Positions 21,976 through 35,443 are shown, counted from the first letter of the stretch. The stretch is 64,000 bases of DNA from Myrica gale (GCA_963930655.1 OZ005620.1:18047001-18111000), one strand, 5' to 3'. Translations and numbers: made by a program. The notes: generated by a model not told the origin, from the sequence alone.

Positions 21976-24900
21976 TCAAAACGGCCACAGGTCACCCCAG
22001 AGAGATCTTTTGGCCTGATAATGTAATGTAGGATTCTTACTCTGCGTAAAAACCACACGCTCAAACGAACCCTCTGAGCAATCTCGTTTGGTTGATCGAC
22101 AGATGTCCATTGTAACCTGCCTGCCCCGTCGAACAGATGGAAAGATGATCCTTCCCCAACCACCCCCCACATCAGCAGGTCTTTTCTTCTTCCTCCTTTT
22201 CCTCTTCCTGTCCCTCTTCCTCTTCCTCATTCTTATCAGCAGCCTCAGCTTCCATTTCATCAGAATCATGTCGCTGGATCCACTTCTCCATATGGAATAT
22301 CCGCAGCTTCTTCTTGTAACTTAAATTAGGTCCTCTATGAATGTCAAAAAAGAAACCATCAGAAAGATAGAACTGAAATTCAAACATTACCCGACTGCAC
22401 TAGATGCGCAGTGGTTATGCGAGTTGATAGGTCCTGCATGCTAATAATCACATCCTCGGAAAGACTGTTTTGATAATTAAGTTATCGGAGGGGGTTTCAT
22501 GGAAATATAGCGTTCTGGCGTACCATAGGCAATCTCAAGATCTTCTGGATTTCTTTTTGCATGCTGCTCCTTCAATGTCTCAAATTTCATGCCATCGAGA
22601 GGCCAACGTTCCCTGATCAAATGAAACTTAGTCACACAAGTCACAAAATACTAATGCCTAGAAGGAGCTTCAGGGCGAGGGAAAAAGTAAACGATAAGAA
22701 GAGAAAAAAGATAAAAAATAATTCTATGAATCTCATTTGTGAAATTTTGGGTAGATCTCACAGGGATTAACAAAAGGAACCTCGGAACAAATATAATTTA
22801 AGTAGTTAACAATTAAAGATGTTGCGAAATTTTCTCTCATGATGAGAAAACTTGATAAAAAAAATGAACGAAGGGTTGATTATGTATGCTTTTGCATTAT
22901 TTTAGAATTGGAGCGTATTGATGTTTCAAGAAGAATGACATGTAAAATAAACTTTTCTCCTCAAAGGCAGCCATTATATACTCACCTTGGTCTTTGTCCT
23001 CGTCTGAAAACAACAAAACTAAATTTCTCATCCTCGAAGCCACGTAAAGGCGGCTCCCCCTTGGAACGCTACAAAAACACTCATTGATAAGAGAGAAGGT
23101 AAGATTGAGTTTCCATCTAGAAAAATTACAGGATAGAAAACGTAAAACTTTGCAAATAGTAAGAGAACCATACAAGTTGTACGTTTCTTTACCGGAATTA
23201 TTAAAAAAAAAAAACACCACACTAGAGAAGCAACCAGCAAGGTTATGAAACTAGTATTGACACTCGAGATAAACCACTTGAAAACTACTACATGGACCTA
23301 ACAGCTACTTGACAGAAAACACTTCAAAAGTGCTTGCAACCACTGTCAAAAAACATAACATCATAAGCGCAGAGATGAGATAGATTGCCCACTTATGGAT
23401 AATAAACCAAATGGTTCAGCTTACACTTGTTCCAATTGACCGTTATCCAGGGCCTCTTTCCTCCTCGCTTTACTGCCCACTCTTAGGGTTCTGGACCCCA
23501 ACAAAGAGGGGGTCCTATAGGAAATGTAAGCAACAGCCAATGGTTCTGTGAAAGAACTACTAAGAGAGCATCAAAGGATGGCTCAATGAGGAGTGAGTTC
23601 AGTGTTCAAAACTCAAAGAACAATTATACGTTACCACCCTAAACTCTCACTCTATTTACAATGCACCCCTCAAACCACTATCCTTAGGAATTGACGAGAC
23701 AATCAGAACTTGTCTTAGGGAGCCATTGATCAAAAGTTGGTAGCTTGAGGTTGTCAATTGCTAAGGATAGTAGCTTGTAGCACAAATTGCAAATTGCAAA
23801 TGAGGTAGTAGTTTGCAGAACAAAGTATAATTTTTCCTACCTCAAAACTCATTCTCATTTACCTATATTTTAAAAAGAGTATGGATTCATATTGGACATG
23901 CATAGAAAATGGAGATGTACTAGCCTAAGACACAGATTAAGGAAACAACTGACTAGATGTGGAAAACTTATGTGCACTTAATCATAGCCGCATAAACCAA
24001 GGAGTGTCAGATAGAGATTAAGGAACGAACCTTATAGGCGCGTTGTGATGAGGTCCTCTCCAAGCGCTGGACAAAATGACAGTATTTACTAGTTTTTGCC
24101 AATGCGCATGGCCCATCATGGGGACACTGCATCAAGATTACTGTATGTGAGAGAGAGACAGAGAGAGGAAAGGTGGTGGATATGGAAACCTACTAATTGT
24201 GAAAAGGAAAAAAAGGAGTGACAAGGAGAGAAGACTATCACACTCACAGGAGCAACAATAAATGCACCACTTTTTCGAGCCACCATCAAATCCTTTGAAG
24301 CTGTATTGTTGGCAGCTTTAGATTTACGGCATTTTTAAGAAGTCACGAATATGCCACTATAAGGGGTTAAAGAAACAACATACAAATCAGAAGCGCAATA
24401 TCATAAAATAAGCATGGAATAGACGACTAACTAAAATCCTGACAAACAATCAGCTTACCCTGTTCTCCATCCATAATATGCGTGATCGCATCTGAGATAT
24501 GATATTATATCCCTGCCGTGTTCCAGGTTCCACCAAAACCTACCCCACATTTAGACAGAGGGAAGAAAGATGAAATCAATGGAGTATACATGACTTTGAA
24601 TGCTGAAAAGTTCCAAAAGCGCATACAACCTTTCTATTCAGTTGATACATGTCACAGGAAGTGAAACTTTCCATAAGGCAGGAAACATACCAGAACATCC
24701 TGTGTAAGATCCCAAAGCTGGCGTACTATGGTAATTCTGTCCTTCAATGATGGTATCTCTCCAAGCACATAGGACTTCACCCCAGATCAACAGACATTAA
24801 TCATCGATCAGTACTAGTAGAATGTCACATATGATGACTTCTACATTAGGTACAGTGGTTTGCAGAACAATACATCAAATAGGAAAAAGATAATTCCTAT

Positions 24901-26553
24901 TTTCATGCCAAGGATAAATACAAATAGCTGTTACAGGATAAATCAAGGGAAATACAAGGTAAGCCAGGTCACAATGATAAAGAATCTAGACCTATTAACG
25001 GTCCAGGAATGAATGATCCATGGGGGTCAACTTCCATACTTTCAATTTGAAAATCACGACTGTGACATATTACAGTAGCAAAAAGATGTCAGGATCTATT
25101 ATACACTTTAAAAATGGCTACATAAAGGTTTACACAAATTAAGCTCTTTAAGCCCTTTATAGCAACCCAGACATCTACTGTAACTCATAATCAGTAGTTC
25201 AATTGGTCGAAGCTTATTACATTGCCGGATATATTGATATGGTTATTCTTGCATTGTAAGCTTCTTTCTTTTTCTAAGCTTAGATTGTAAGCTATTGCAT
25301 TATAGGGTTTTTCCCTACATGAACACTACTTCCGCATACTTCCCAAATCAAACTGCACTTTTTGATTTGTTAATCATATAAAAATCCCAAAGAAATTACC
25401 ACTATTTAGATCAGGGAATATCATCAGTTACCTTGTATAAGACTCCGGCCAGCATGCTGCATTGACTGGGATGGTTCTACTAAATTAAGTTCCTCCAAAG
25501 ACTGTGGCCAGACTTCTTGCAGTGCCCTACAACGTTTTGTTCAAATTACCACAATAGGCAGCTACTATGAGATGAAAATAAACCAATACGCATCTCAGTA
25601 CGTAGGTAATCATATTGAGAGATAATTGAAGGAGCTTCTCACCAGAACGCCGAACCTGTTCCGGCACCAAAATCCAACACTGGCTGGAGAGAAACCTGGC
25701 AGCCTTGAACGAACCTAAAATACCAAAAACATACAAAAATCATACAGATGATTAGTTGAAAAGTACAAGTCCTGAAACACTCATATGCTTCCTAAGCGAG
25801 TGGACTCGAAAAAACTAAAATCTTCACCCAGATAAGCCCAATTCAACGCTGAGACTCTCAGCTCTTTCACAAGAAAAAACAGGTAAAGTAGTGTCAAAAT
25901 TCAACCTTGACCCTCTCAGCAACAAAACAGAAAAACCAAGAACCACAATTTTTTCCCACAAGCGCTTTAGAAACACCCACGCATTTGAATAAATATTTTT
26001 TATTCTTCCACTATATGTTCTACACTATAAAGTAGTGTGTATACCTCCTTGAGAACTCTGTAACATGCGGAGAACACGGCGGGCATTCTCGAAGCGACAT
26101 AGGCGATGGTCTCGTCGTCCCTGTACTTGAACCCAATATCGCCCTATGAGCACTTGATCTTCCATCGCTGCTTCGATTGGTCAGAAAACTTCAACGGTTC
26201 CTCCACGAACTCCCTAGAAGACGTTGTCACCAGCTGCGAGTTGACGTCCTTGATTGCGTTGAGCGACTCCGAGAGCCTCAGCACCTTCCTCTTCACGTGC
26301 GGCTCCTCTTGCTCTGCAAATTCCATACGCAATAAAACCAATCAGACACTTGTTATAGATACGTATAAGCGTGCGCATTCGTAGACGTATTTGTAGAGTG
26401 CTGGAAATATATGTACCTAGCAGGTACTTCTTGATGGCGTGGCGGAGGTGGACCGGGATAACGAGGCAGCGCCGGGACTGTGGCGGCGTAGCGGAGGGTT
26501 TCCGGGGTGAAGATCTTTTGGGAGGTTTCGGGTAAAAGGCTCGCCGTTTCTCC
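21976..26553 (-). pseudogene. RSM22: RSM22/METTL17-like mitoribosome assembly gene, probably dead
   Basis: Exon-sized blocks in order match plant Rsm22/METTL17, a SAM-fold protein of the mitochondrial small ribosomal subunit. They include FTPETLRYAA (about 26520), EQEEPHVKRKVLRLSESL (about 26300), YVASRMPAVFSACYRVLKE (about 26070), VLDFGAGTGSAFW (SAM-binding motif I, about 25670), ALQEVWPQSLEELNLVEPSQ (about 25490), SYVLGEIPSLKDRITIVRQL (about 24770), VLVEPGTRQGYNIISQMR (about 24510), the Fe-S cysteine region CPHDGPC...KYCHF (about 24110), LRGFEDEKFSFVVFRRGQRP (about 23020), WPLDGMKFETLKEQHAK (about 22580) and the terminal AKRSLWGDLWPF (stop at 21976). Lesions: ACG where ATG is expected (26545-26547), a frame change near 26460-26485, in-frame TAG at 26144-26146, a frame change at 25681, a frame change near 22180-22200, no visible AG acceptor near 24342, and one linking exon not found. 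Intact neighbouring genes argue against general sequence error. Confidence 0.8.
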
Positions 26554-26725
26554 GCGGGGATCGAGCACCGTTTTACTTCTTGATGGTGCAGGCAGAGCAA
26601 GAGCTGGTTTTTTTTTTCCTTTCTAGGTGATTCTGTTGGGGGCAGAGTCGGGTTTTAGGGGTTTGGACTTGAAGATTTGAGATGGGGCTTGCGATGATTT
26701 GCACAACTAGATAAACTTTTACTTA

Positions 26726-26891
26726 AAGCCTATTCGTCTAACCAGCTCAAGATTTTTTTAATCCTTATCACACAAAAAATTCTACAATCAAACATCATTT
26801 TTAATACTACATAAAAATAACTACAACGCGCATACCAATAAAGTTAACATCACCTAAAAATTCTCAAAACACAACTCAACCGAACACCCTC
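26726..26891. mobile_element. MITE, family M1, with TTA duplication
   Basis: The 166-bp element runs from AAGCCTATTCGTCTAACC to AACTCAACCGAACACCCTC. It is flanked by TTA at 26723-26725 and 26892-26894, which suggests a PIF/Harbinger-derived MITE. The core is the inverted form of the M1 core (ATCATTTTTAATACTACATA and AACTACAACGCGCATACC). It lies about 170 bp upstream of the dead RSM22 gene. Confidence 0.65.
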
Positions 26892-26894
26892 TTA

Positions 26895-28389
26895 GTCCGT
26901 GTCAGGAGTGAAGTCAGGAATTGGGTTTTGGAGGAGTAAAATGTAATATTGTAATTTTGGGGAGCCAAGGTTACAAAAACTAAAAAACAAAGGGTTAATT
27001 TGTTGACGGAATTGAATTATCTAATTTGAAGAAATATAAACATAATATAAGGTTCTAATTAAAGAGAAGACAATATTGTCTGATAATTAATATAGATAAT
27101 ATTAAATATAATATGGTAAGTAAGAGTTTATTTATTTGTTGATTTACTAGCTACTAGGTAGTATTGATATTTTTGAGGTTATAGATTGCTTGGGCTTGTA
27201 TTTTTGAAAGCTATATCCAACTACACATTTAATTTTTATTTATAATTAATATTGATTCTTAAATGAAGTGTTTGCTTTAAAGTTTCGGACCGTTACAAAA
27301 GGAGTCATGAAGTCTGATGTTGGGAGCACAGTTGGTTCTAATCCACGTACTTAATTCATGGATCTTTCTTTACACATTAATTGGTGTAAGTTGATTCGTC
27401 TGGTCTATCCCACCTACCCACTGATAAGTCGATTAAGTTAATTGCAAATTATCGGTAACTAATTCAGGTTTTGATCATAATTAATCACCTCCAACAATCA
27501 GCCTTACCCAAGAAACTTAATTTATCAAAACCTTACACACGAGTACTCTTGGGAAAAGTTTTGTCACGAACAGAGCTCAACTATGTACTTAGGATTGCTT
27601 TCCTCGATATGGACAGCGTTTGGTTTTTGGGTAATTTGGGTCTTGCTGCTCCGTCCAAAAGGGTCTCTTGCCAAAGATCAATCTTTTTCATGGCCATGGA
27701 GGCTAGCTGTTAGAAAACAAAGTTACGGCTTTACTTAATTCAATTTTTTTTAAAAAAATTAATCGGAACCTGCGGTGATCGATCTCCGATCGTTTTGTCA
27801 ATGCTCTCTTGATTTTCCTTTCCTTAAACGTGCGACTCTTCCGATGATCCACAACCCCCCAAAAGCATGTTAGTAGGCCCCCCAACCAACACCTCCAAAG
27901 ATACTCTTTAAAAAACAACCACCACATGGTACAAAACCGACCCCATGTTCTTATAATTGCCCACTTCTTTCTTCTTAAACAACATGATCATCTTCTTTAG
28001 AGCAACAAATATATCTTTGTACTATTTCTTTAATAATATTCTTCATACAAAATTTAGCCTTCCAAGCACTTTCCTTTCCAATCCAAACCCCCATTAACAT
28101 AACTGTGATCACATGATCATTGTATCATCATACCTAGGTGTCTAATCTAACACCCGCATATTCTAATCCCAACCATTCAAACAACCCAAACAAGCTTAGC
28201 TTAGCTTAGCGTAGCACGTATATATACCAACTTATACATATACAAAGGATCATGTCTATGTATCTGAACTACAATACTCAACGCTAGCTGTATACAAACA
28301 TATAATTTCTTCTATATTTTGTATGTTTTTTCTTTTGCTTTCTCTCTCTTTACCTTTCTTAATAATTATCTACTTTAAGTTTCTTAAGC
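26895..28389. other. Gene-free spacer between RSM22 pseudogene and dehydrogenase
   Basis: AT-rich sequence with no supported gene. A short AGCTT-type tandem run is seen near 28193-28210. The part next to 28389 should be the 3'UTR of the minus-strand dehydrogenase gene. Confidence 0.5.
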
Positions 28390-30392
28390 TTAGGCGATGA
28401 GTGGATCAAAAACTGCTTTTGGGTCTTTAGAAACCATGACTTCAGAAGCGGACCATAGCCGTGCAGCTTCGGCTGAGTTGGATCCCAACTTCGACGTAGA
28501 AGCTTCGTTGCAGTCCGAAAAGTACTTCCCGGAAACATTAAACAGTCTGGGATGAGTTGCCACGTAGCAAGTGGTAGCAGCAGCCTAAAATAGTTATGGC
28601 ACCCCACGCATCACGTATTTGGTTTTGCCAGAAATCGAAGAAGATAGACGAAAACTTTGGGATCGATATTGATCCTTATATTATATATAACACGTCTAAT
28701 TTAGCTTCAACATACCTGAGGCATTGTCTTCAAAAGCTTGGAAGTCAAGAAGAAAACCAAATCTGCATAATCAAAAAACAAATAAAAAATTCGGATAGAT
28801 ACTGTAATAAACTGATATCTGATCCTAAGACGGGGGGGAACGTTATGTTTGGCTTTAAAGAAAACTCATTTTCTTAACCTGTGACGAGGCCTTCACGTTC
28901 TCTGGTGAGTCTGGTTCTTACTATTCCTGGATGAACGCAATTTACTGTAACGTTGGCCTCCGTTTCCTGCGAGTTAGTAGCGTCTCAGGCCAATTTCAGA
29001 CAAGAAGGAACCAAGAAAGAAAAAACAAAGTTCCACTTTTCTTTTTGTCTTTTTCTAAGCCTTTTTGTTTATTTTTGTCTTTAATAATAACTAAGCAAGC
29101 ATAAGACTCCGCTTAGGAAAATTAATAAAAAAACCTAAGTAGATGGCTACTCTACCTCCAATCTACGAGCAAGTTCCTTGGTGTGCAAGATGTTGGCGAG
29201 CTTGGAGAGAGCATAAGCACGTGTCGCGTCGTAATGGCTGAAGAGAACGAGACAAAGTTCAGAGAAAGTCAAACGCCGTATGTATAGTACTGTATTATCC
29301 AATTTGCTAACCGGCCTTTAATACAGTTCCCGATATGTATTTTTTTTATTCTGTTTTCATGAGCTTCACCTTTGGTTTCGGGTTATCAGACGGAGAGATT
29401 CGATGATGCCACCTGAAAACCAGCTGTGAATCCCCGACGACACGTTCACTATTCTTCCTTGAACGCCGGTCTTCTTCGCCGTGTCAATCATTTTATTCAG
29501 CAACAGCTTCGTCAACAGAAAATGACCTAAAAATTCATCGAATAAGGTTTCATTTTTTTATCTCTTATCCATGAAAAATATTGATAAATGATACTTCTGA
29601 ATAGCTAACCTAGATAATTAGTAGCGAAGGTCATCTCGATTCCGTCTTCAGAAATTGTGTGCTTGTGAGCAAACTTGCCCGCGTTGTTTCTGAGAATAAA
29701 TACAAAACTGGGTTATAGAAGTTGTATGAATCATTTACAGGTGCTTTTCGTGGGCGATAAACTACGGAAAATGAAACAATAGTCAAAAGAGATGAACGAA
29801 AGGAGTTTCTTTTCCTTCCCACTATTTTCTCCGCAAGTAAACGAGACACGAAGGGAAAAAAAAGGACGAGAAGAGAAACGAAAAGGGAAGAAAAAAGGCT
29901 TCCGGGATACCTACATGAGGAGATTGAGGGGCAAACCGAGGGACTCGAACTCGGAAACGAAGATTTGGACAGAACGGAGAGAGCTAAGATCGAGAGACAT
30001 GATAGCGATCTCGGCCTCGGGAAACTCCGACATGATGCGGGCCTTGGTGTCCTCGGCAGCCTTGAGGCTCCGAGCTGGGAGAACAAGCCTTACCCCTCGC
30101 TTGGCCAAAACTCGAGCCGTCTCAGCCCCGATCCCTGACGTACCGCCTGGTGACAGTTGAAACCCACACAAATCAGAAACACCCCACGTCATACGCACAT
30201 ATGCCCCGCACTGATTCCACTTTCATGATTGAGCCATGTAGGAAAAGAATTATCAGGAAAAGAATTACCTGTGATAATGGCCGTGATGGAGCGCAGATCG
30301 GCGCAACTCTCGGTGACTTTCTCGGCGGTGGACTTAGAGCCGTAGCCGCTAGGCCCGACGGAGCCTAGGAGATATCTCACGGCGTCAAGCAT
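28390..30392 (-). CDS. Short-chain dehydrogenase/reductase, TIC32-like (8 exons)
   Basis: Exons on the minus strand are 30392-30269, 30146-29915, 29689-29610, 29526-29370, 29237-29156, 28966-28879, 28762-28716 and 28584-28390. All borders are GT..AG, and the total is 1005 nt (334 residues). The classical SDR motifs are all present: cofactor loop TGGTSGIG at 41-48, NNAG at 120-123, a serine in NVSSGIHSW at about 175, and the catalytic pair in YALSK (Y206, K210). HPGIVRT follows the active site, as in the family. The N-terminus GPSGYGSKSTAE is typical of plant proteins named short-chain dehydrogenase TIC 32-like. They are NADP(H)-dependent oxidoreductases of unsettled substrate. The founder, Tic32, binds the chloroplast import machinery, but that role should not be assumed here. 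The start is the first ATG before the glycine-rich N-terminus. A CACTA element begins 160 bp upstream. Confidence 0.93.
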
Positions 30393-30552
30393 TTTTCTTT
30401 CCCCTGTATGGTTTCTTAGTGACGATCACCAACAAGGATCTTGGTGTGTGAACAAGTTGTTGGACGACTATGACAAGAACCCAAGTACGTGCTGCAGTAA
30501 TAGGGACTGGTCTAGTTACGACTTACGAGCCATGTCAGGCTTTTCAGCCTAC

Positions 30553-32814
30553 CACTACAAGAAAAATGGGCTATAACAACCAAATTTTTGGCCACCTTCA
30601 AAATGTGGTTGCCAATAATTGACTTTTACCAACCAAATTTCAGAACGGCTGCAATTGAGACTTTTAGCAACAAATATAAGACGGTAGCTAATTTTTGGTC
30701 GAAATAGGATATTAGCAACTAAATGATTGGTTGCTAAAAGTTAAACAATGGCTACCAATTTTGTTTTGGTCAAAATAGGATATTAGCAACCAACACATTG
30801 GTTGTTAAAAGTTAAACAATAGCAACCAATACTCTTTTGGTCGAAATAGATTATTAGCAACCAACGCATTGGTCACTAAAAGTTAAACAATAGCAACCAA
30901 TACTCTTTTGGTCGAAATAGATTATTAGCAACCAACGCATTGGTCACTAAAAGTTAAACAATGGCTACCAATACTCTTTTGGTCGAAATAGGTTATTAGC
31001 AACCAACGCATTGGTCACTAAAAGTTAAACAATGGCTACCAATATTGTTTTTGTCGAAATAGGATATTAGCAATCAACGCATTGGTTGCTAAAAATTAAA
31101 CAATGACAACCAATAATTTTTTGGTCGAAATAAGATATTAGCAACCAACACATTGGTCGCTAAAAGTTAAACAATGTCAACTAATTGCGTTGCAAAAATT
31201 ATGCGACAAAATTCTAAATTGTCCCATTAACGAACCCAATTGCGTTGCAAAAATTATGTCGCAACAAAAATTATATTTTGTTGCTAAAAACTTTAATCAC
31301 AATTTTTTAACGGCAAATGTAATATGTCGCTAAAATATGTTACTAATATTATACAAAAAAAAATTACTGAGATTTAATCATCTAGCAATTATTTTTAGTT
31401 TATAAACACCACCAAAGCAACCACAAAGCGTTGTAGACCAAATTAGTGAATGCCCCGAAAATATTCACAAACAATAAGGCCTTAGTGTACTTTTCTATTT
31501 TACTCTCTTTTAGACTATTAGCTAAGAGGCAAGAGCATTGCGCGTGCTTGCCAAATGTGTCTCGTAAGCAACCCCGCAGAAACCAAGGAGAAGGTTCTCG
31601 AAAGTGTTTTTCAAAATAGCACCTTACACTTGTCGCATTTTTTTCCGTAAATTTGAAAAAATCTTAACCGTTCGAAGACTTCAGTTTTTTTTTGTTCTAC
31701 GCTCCATTTAACCCTAACGCCTATCTTCTTCTTCATTTTTCTTCTTTTCTCTTTCTCACCCAGCGGCTCTTGAGAATGGTGTTAAGAAGAACTACGGTAA
31801 ACTCCTTCAGCGGCTACGACAATACAAAAATCTTCATATCTTCTTTACTTTTTGCTATTTTTTTTTTTATAGATCTATCTATAAAAGAATGCTAACACTG
31901 CCTGAGATTCTAACTTTTTTTTCTCTCATTTGTTTCGCTCATGCAGCTTACTTGAAAGCGAATCTGAGCCTTTTCTCTCTCATGGATGAAAGCAATCTCC
32001 TTAAAGCCTCTATTTCACTGTCAACAAACGAACAACGAAGGTGAAGAACGAACAAAGAACAACGAAGATGAAGAGCAAACAGTGAGGCTATGGTGATGGA
32101 GATCTTTTCGCATTTTGTGAAGTCCTCCATTTTGTAAAGTCCTTTATTCATTGAAGATCTTTTCTTTCTTGGGTTTGTTGTAGATCTTTAGTTTTGGGCG
32201 TATTTTGTAAAGATCTTTCCTGGGTTTGTTATAGATCTGTATTTCTTGGGTTTATTTTCTTGTGTCCTGTTTTGTGAAGTCTCTGTACAAAGTTTAATGA
32301 AGATTCAAATTTTATATTGATTGTTGTCTTGTTGTTTGTTTGTTTGTTTGAGATGAATTATGTAGTTGGTTTTGCTATTTTTGTGCAAATGTAAAGATGG
32401 TTCCTGAAATTTGAGACTCTCTAGTCGTCGAGCCACCTTTCTTGCAACGATTCTCTGTCGTTGGTGCTGGTCTTTCTCATCTTCATTCTCTGCGACCCCA
32501 TCGTTGCAGACTCTGCATCTTTCTCTGCGACAATTTTTGCCGACTCTGCTCTCTTACAGCGACACATAGACTCTGTTTTCTTGCAACGACCAGCCTTTAG
32601 CAGCCGATTCTTCACCTTTTGGTGGCAAATGTTAGTCGACGTGAGAGATCTATTGCGAAGAGAGACTTTTGTCGTTGTGAAAGCCTATTGTTCACCAGGC
32701 AACCGCAACGACGTCTTCGACGACATGGAGCAGTTGGGAAATGGCTTTATCAACGGTTTTGCATACTTTTGACAACGAAAGTTGGCGCTGTTAGAACCAG
32801 ATTTTCTTGTAGTG
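30553..32814. mobile_element. Non-autonomous CACTA transposon (2262 bp)
   Basis: The left end CACTACAAGAAAAA and the right end TTTTCTTGTAGTG are exact terminal inverted repeats of the CACTA (CMC/EnSpm) type. A 3-bp duplication TAC stands on both sides (30550-30552, 32815-32817). Subterminal tandem repeats fill the first 800 bp. No transposase is visible. The interior (31690-32760) has short open frames and repeats such as GACTCTG..TTGCAACGA without recognisable domains. It lies 160 bp upstream of the dehydrogenase start codon, within its promoter or 5'UTR. Confidence 0.92.
30690..31190. repeat. Subterminal tandem repeats of the CACTA element (about 6 units)
   Basis: The unit reads GGTCGAAATAGGATATTAGC, then AACCAACGCATTGGTCACTA, then AAAGTTAAACAATGGCTACC, spaced about 74-76 bp. 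Units differ by a few bases. Subterminal repeats of this kind bind the transposase in CACTA elements; that role is inferred. Confidence 0.85.
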
Positions 32815-33329
32815 TACGCCGCTTTGCATTTACTCTCTACCTATTTATGTGTGCTCCTTGTATGCGAGAGAGGATACAAAAGAGGAAGAGACAGTTCCTG
32901 GACTAATTAAAGACTACAGAATAAAAGAGGAGGGTTAACGGGAAAGGAAGTTTGGGTCTCAGATGGATTTTATAACGCAGCTGGGTGGAGAATCAATACG
33001 AGGGACAGGGAGAGGGAGAGATAGAGAGCGTCAGAGAGAGAGGGTACTCCAGATACTTCAGTGCATGGTGATTGATTGAGATAAAATTGATGCATGATTG
33101 ATTTATTGTTATATATAATTAGTGGTGCTAATCCAAGGGGTTTTACAGATTGAGAAAACCGAGGATTACTTTCTTCGCATTTCGGTGAGAAAAACATAAA
33201 ATTGTAATTGGGGTGGGGGCATCGGGGTCGAAAAAGACGGGAGACCCTAATAAAAAATAAGGGGTTTGATCGGCCGGCATCTCTTTAATTAGTTTTTTTT
33301 TTTCAACAACTCCGCTATACCACACCACT

Positions 33330-33475
33330 AAAATCATCTGAAGTTTTTTTTAAAAAAATTATATTTTTAAATTTTTAGATAATATTAACTTTATTGATAT
33401 ACCTGTTATTAATTTTTATGTGATGTTGTGGTAAAATTTTTTGTATTATGATTTTAACCGAATATCCTCTAATTT
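33330..33475. mobile_element. MITE remnant, family M1
   Basis: TTTTTAGATAATATTAACTT, TATTAATTTTTATGTGATGT and AATTTTTTGTATTATGATTT follow the M1 order seen at 19599-19785. The ends are decayed (AACCGAATATCCTCT at the right). Confidence 0.5.
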
Positions 33476-34683
33476 TTTAACTGTATAAGTTATAAGAGAT
33501 GCGCAGATGAGTATCCAGTTGGTTCAAATCAGTATTTAGTATAATAAAAAATTTTATTTTTAAAAAATAAAATTTTAAAATTTTCTCATAAATTTAACCT
33601 ATTTTTACATCAAACTTATTATTTTTTCATAAAAAATTATATATCAAATATTCTCCCTCCTTATCATTTTTTTAACAAATTTCATTATTTTTTATTAAAA
33701 ATATTTCATCAAATCTTCTCTTTTCTTATTATTTAATAAACTCCAATATAAATGATTTTTACACTCAAATATTCTTCAATCTTTTCACTAATTTTTTTTA
33801 AACACTCTAATTAACATTCAAAATTTTCTCTCAAAATTTTTATTTACCATCATTTTATAAATTAACTGAATATATATATCTTTTTTTGTAAGCTAGACCC
33901 AGAATAGAAAATACTTTTTTTTTCTATTTTTAGGCTTGTGGAAAGATTCTAGCTTGCTTAATTAATTATTCAATTACTAAATTTTTTTCCCCATATTTCT
34001 CAAATTTCTTGGCAAATAGTTGGTAAGTAAATCTGATAAGAAATAAAATTGATTGAGTACTGTACTTATCTAAAAATTTAATTTCTTTTAAATTTCTTAA
34101 TTGATCGGATAACTAAATCCCAATTATCTAGTGTGGTTGCTCTATTTTGAATATGGATTAATTAATAACCTTCTTAGTCCTTTAAGTTAAGTATGGTCCA
34201 TAGATTGTTCTTGGACATCAAAATAGTACTATCATCAGCTTCGTTAAAAAAATTTAATGGAGAAACTACACGTCTCATTTTACAGTCCAAAGAGGTTATT
34301 TAACCTTTTAAACATGGTGCTACTCTAGTAGATCAAGATCTTTATATTTTTTTCTAATTGTATTATGTAGAGTTTATGTTGTCCCAATTATGTTTATCTT
34401 TTTCTAAATTGTATATATAATTTTGATAAAAAAATTATAAATAATCACAATCTTCTTAGGAATAAGAAACTATAACATGAAAATATGCTTAATTGAAAGT
34501 TATGAGGAGTACATTTTGTCGTATGAGTTGAAAGAAGTACATTGGTGACCATTGCTTTACTCAAAAGCCAACACAAGAATAATCTTTAGTTTAACCACGT
34601 TACCACTGTATTAAAAACGCTAAATCTTTCAGGGCCAAGAAAACCATCCTCTCCAGTGCTCGGTCAGTACCAACCCACGTTAG

Positions 34684-34870
34684 GTTGCGTTTGACGTAAA
34701 AAATTTCACAAAATTTTACACCCTCTCACAATAAAATATTACAATATAATCTTTATCTTTTATCAAATCATAACTTTTCACTACAAAAAATATAAAAAAT
34801 TATCTCTCTCTTCACTTTTTCATTAAACTCAATACCTAAAATTTTAGGCTATTTTTATTTTATGTTTCAA
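34684..34870. mobile_element. MITE, family M2, inverted relative to the 52.0-kb copy
   Basis: It starts GGTTGCGTTTGACG and contains CTCTCACAATAAAATATTAC, AAAATATAAAAAATTATCTC and TTCACTTTTTCATTAAACTC. These match the reverse complement of the 52047-52245 element. The right boundary is uncertain because related CACCAATCTCAA-type repeats continue to about 34990. Confidence 0.55.
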
Positions 34871-35443
34871 AAAGTTTTATTCATTTTTTCATCAATTTCA
34901 ATACATTTTCACCAATCCCAATAACTTTTTACAAATTCCAATAAATTTTAACACATTTTTCACCAATCTCAAGAAAATCCACGCTAATTTAAAAAAAAAA
35001 ACACAAACACAAGAATATATCTCAAAAAATAGCCTGACAACACAAAATTGAACAGTAACGTAAGGAAAAAACAAAAAAAGCTTAACGGATCGGATGGTGC
35101 TCTCGAGTCATCGTTCGGCTAGCGTGCATCGCCGGTTGGTCGGTCGGGAGACGAGTCGGCGATCAGTTAAATTGAACAGTGACAGGGTCACGGGGGCACG
35201 AGTCTCAAGGCGAGGAGAAGGCAGTACAGAATTGTCAAATGGGAATCGCACGTGAGTGTTTCAAACTGTTTCAGATCGGTCAAGCCTACGGCCTCGAATC
35301 TTGCATTTCCTCGGGGGGAAAAAAAAAGGTTGCCCGGTCAATCATTCTTGTTCAAACCCAGGATTTTTCCTTCTACGACATTATAAAATAGGAAAAATCA
35401 AGGACAGATTAGCGAAGTATTAAAAATTTAACAGACATTCAGA

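Noticed and set aside
22897..23240. ORFs on the minus strand near 23 kb as a separate gene
   Set aside because: The only meaningful part is the RSM22 exon (LRGFEDEKFSF); the rest is intron or out of frame.
30690..31190. Regular repeats resembling a CRISPR-like or satellite array
   Set aside because: The repeats are contiguous without unique spacers and sit inside a CACTA element whose ends and duplication are visible.
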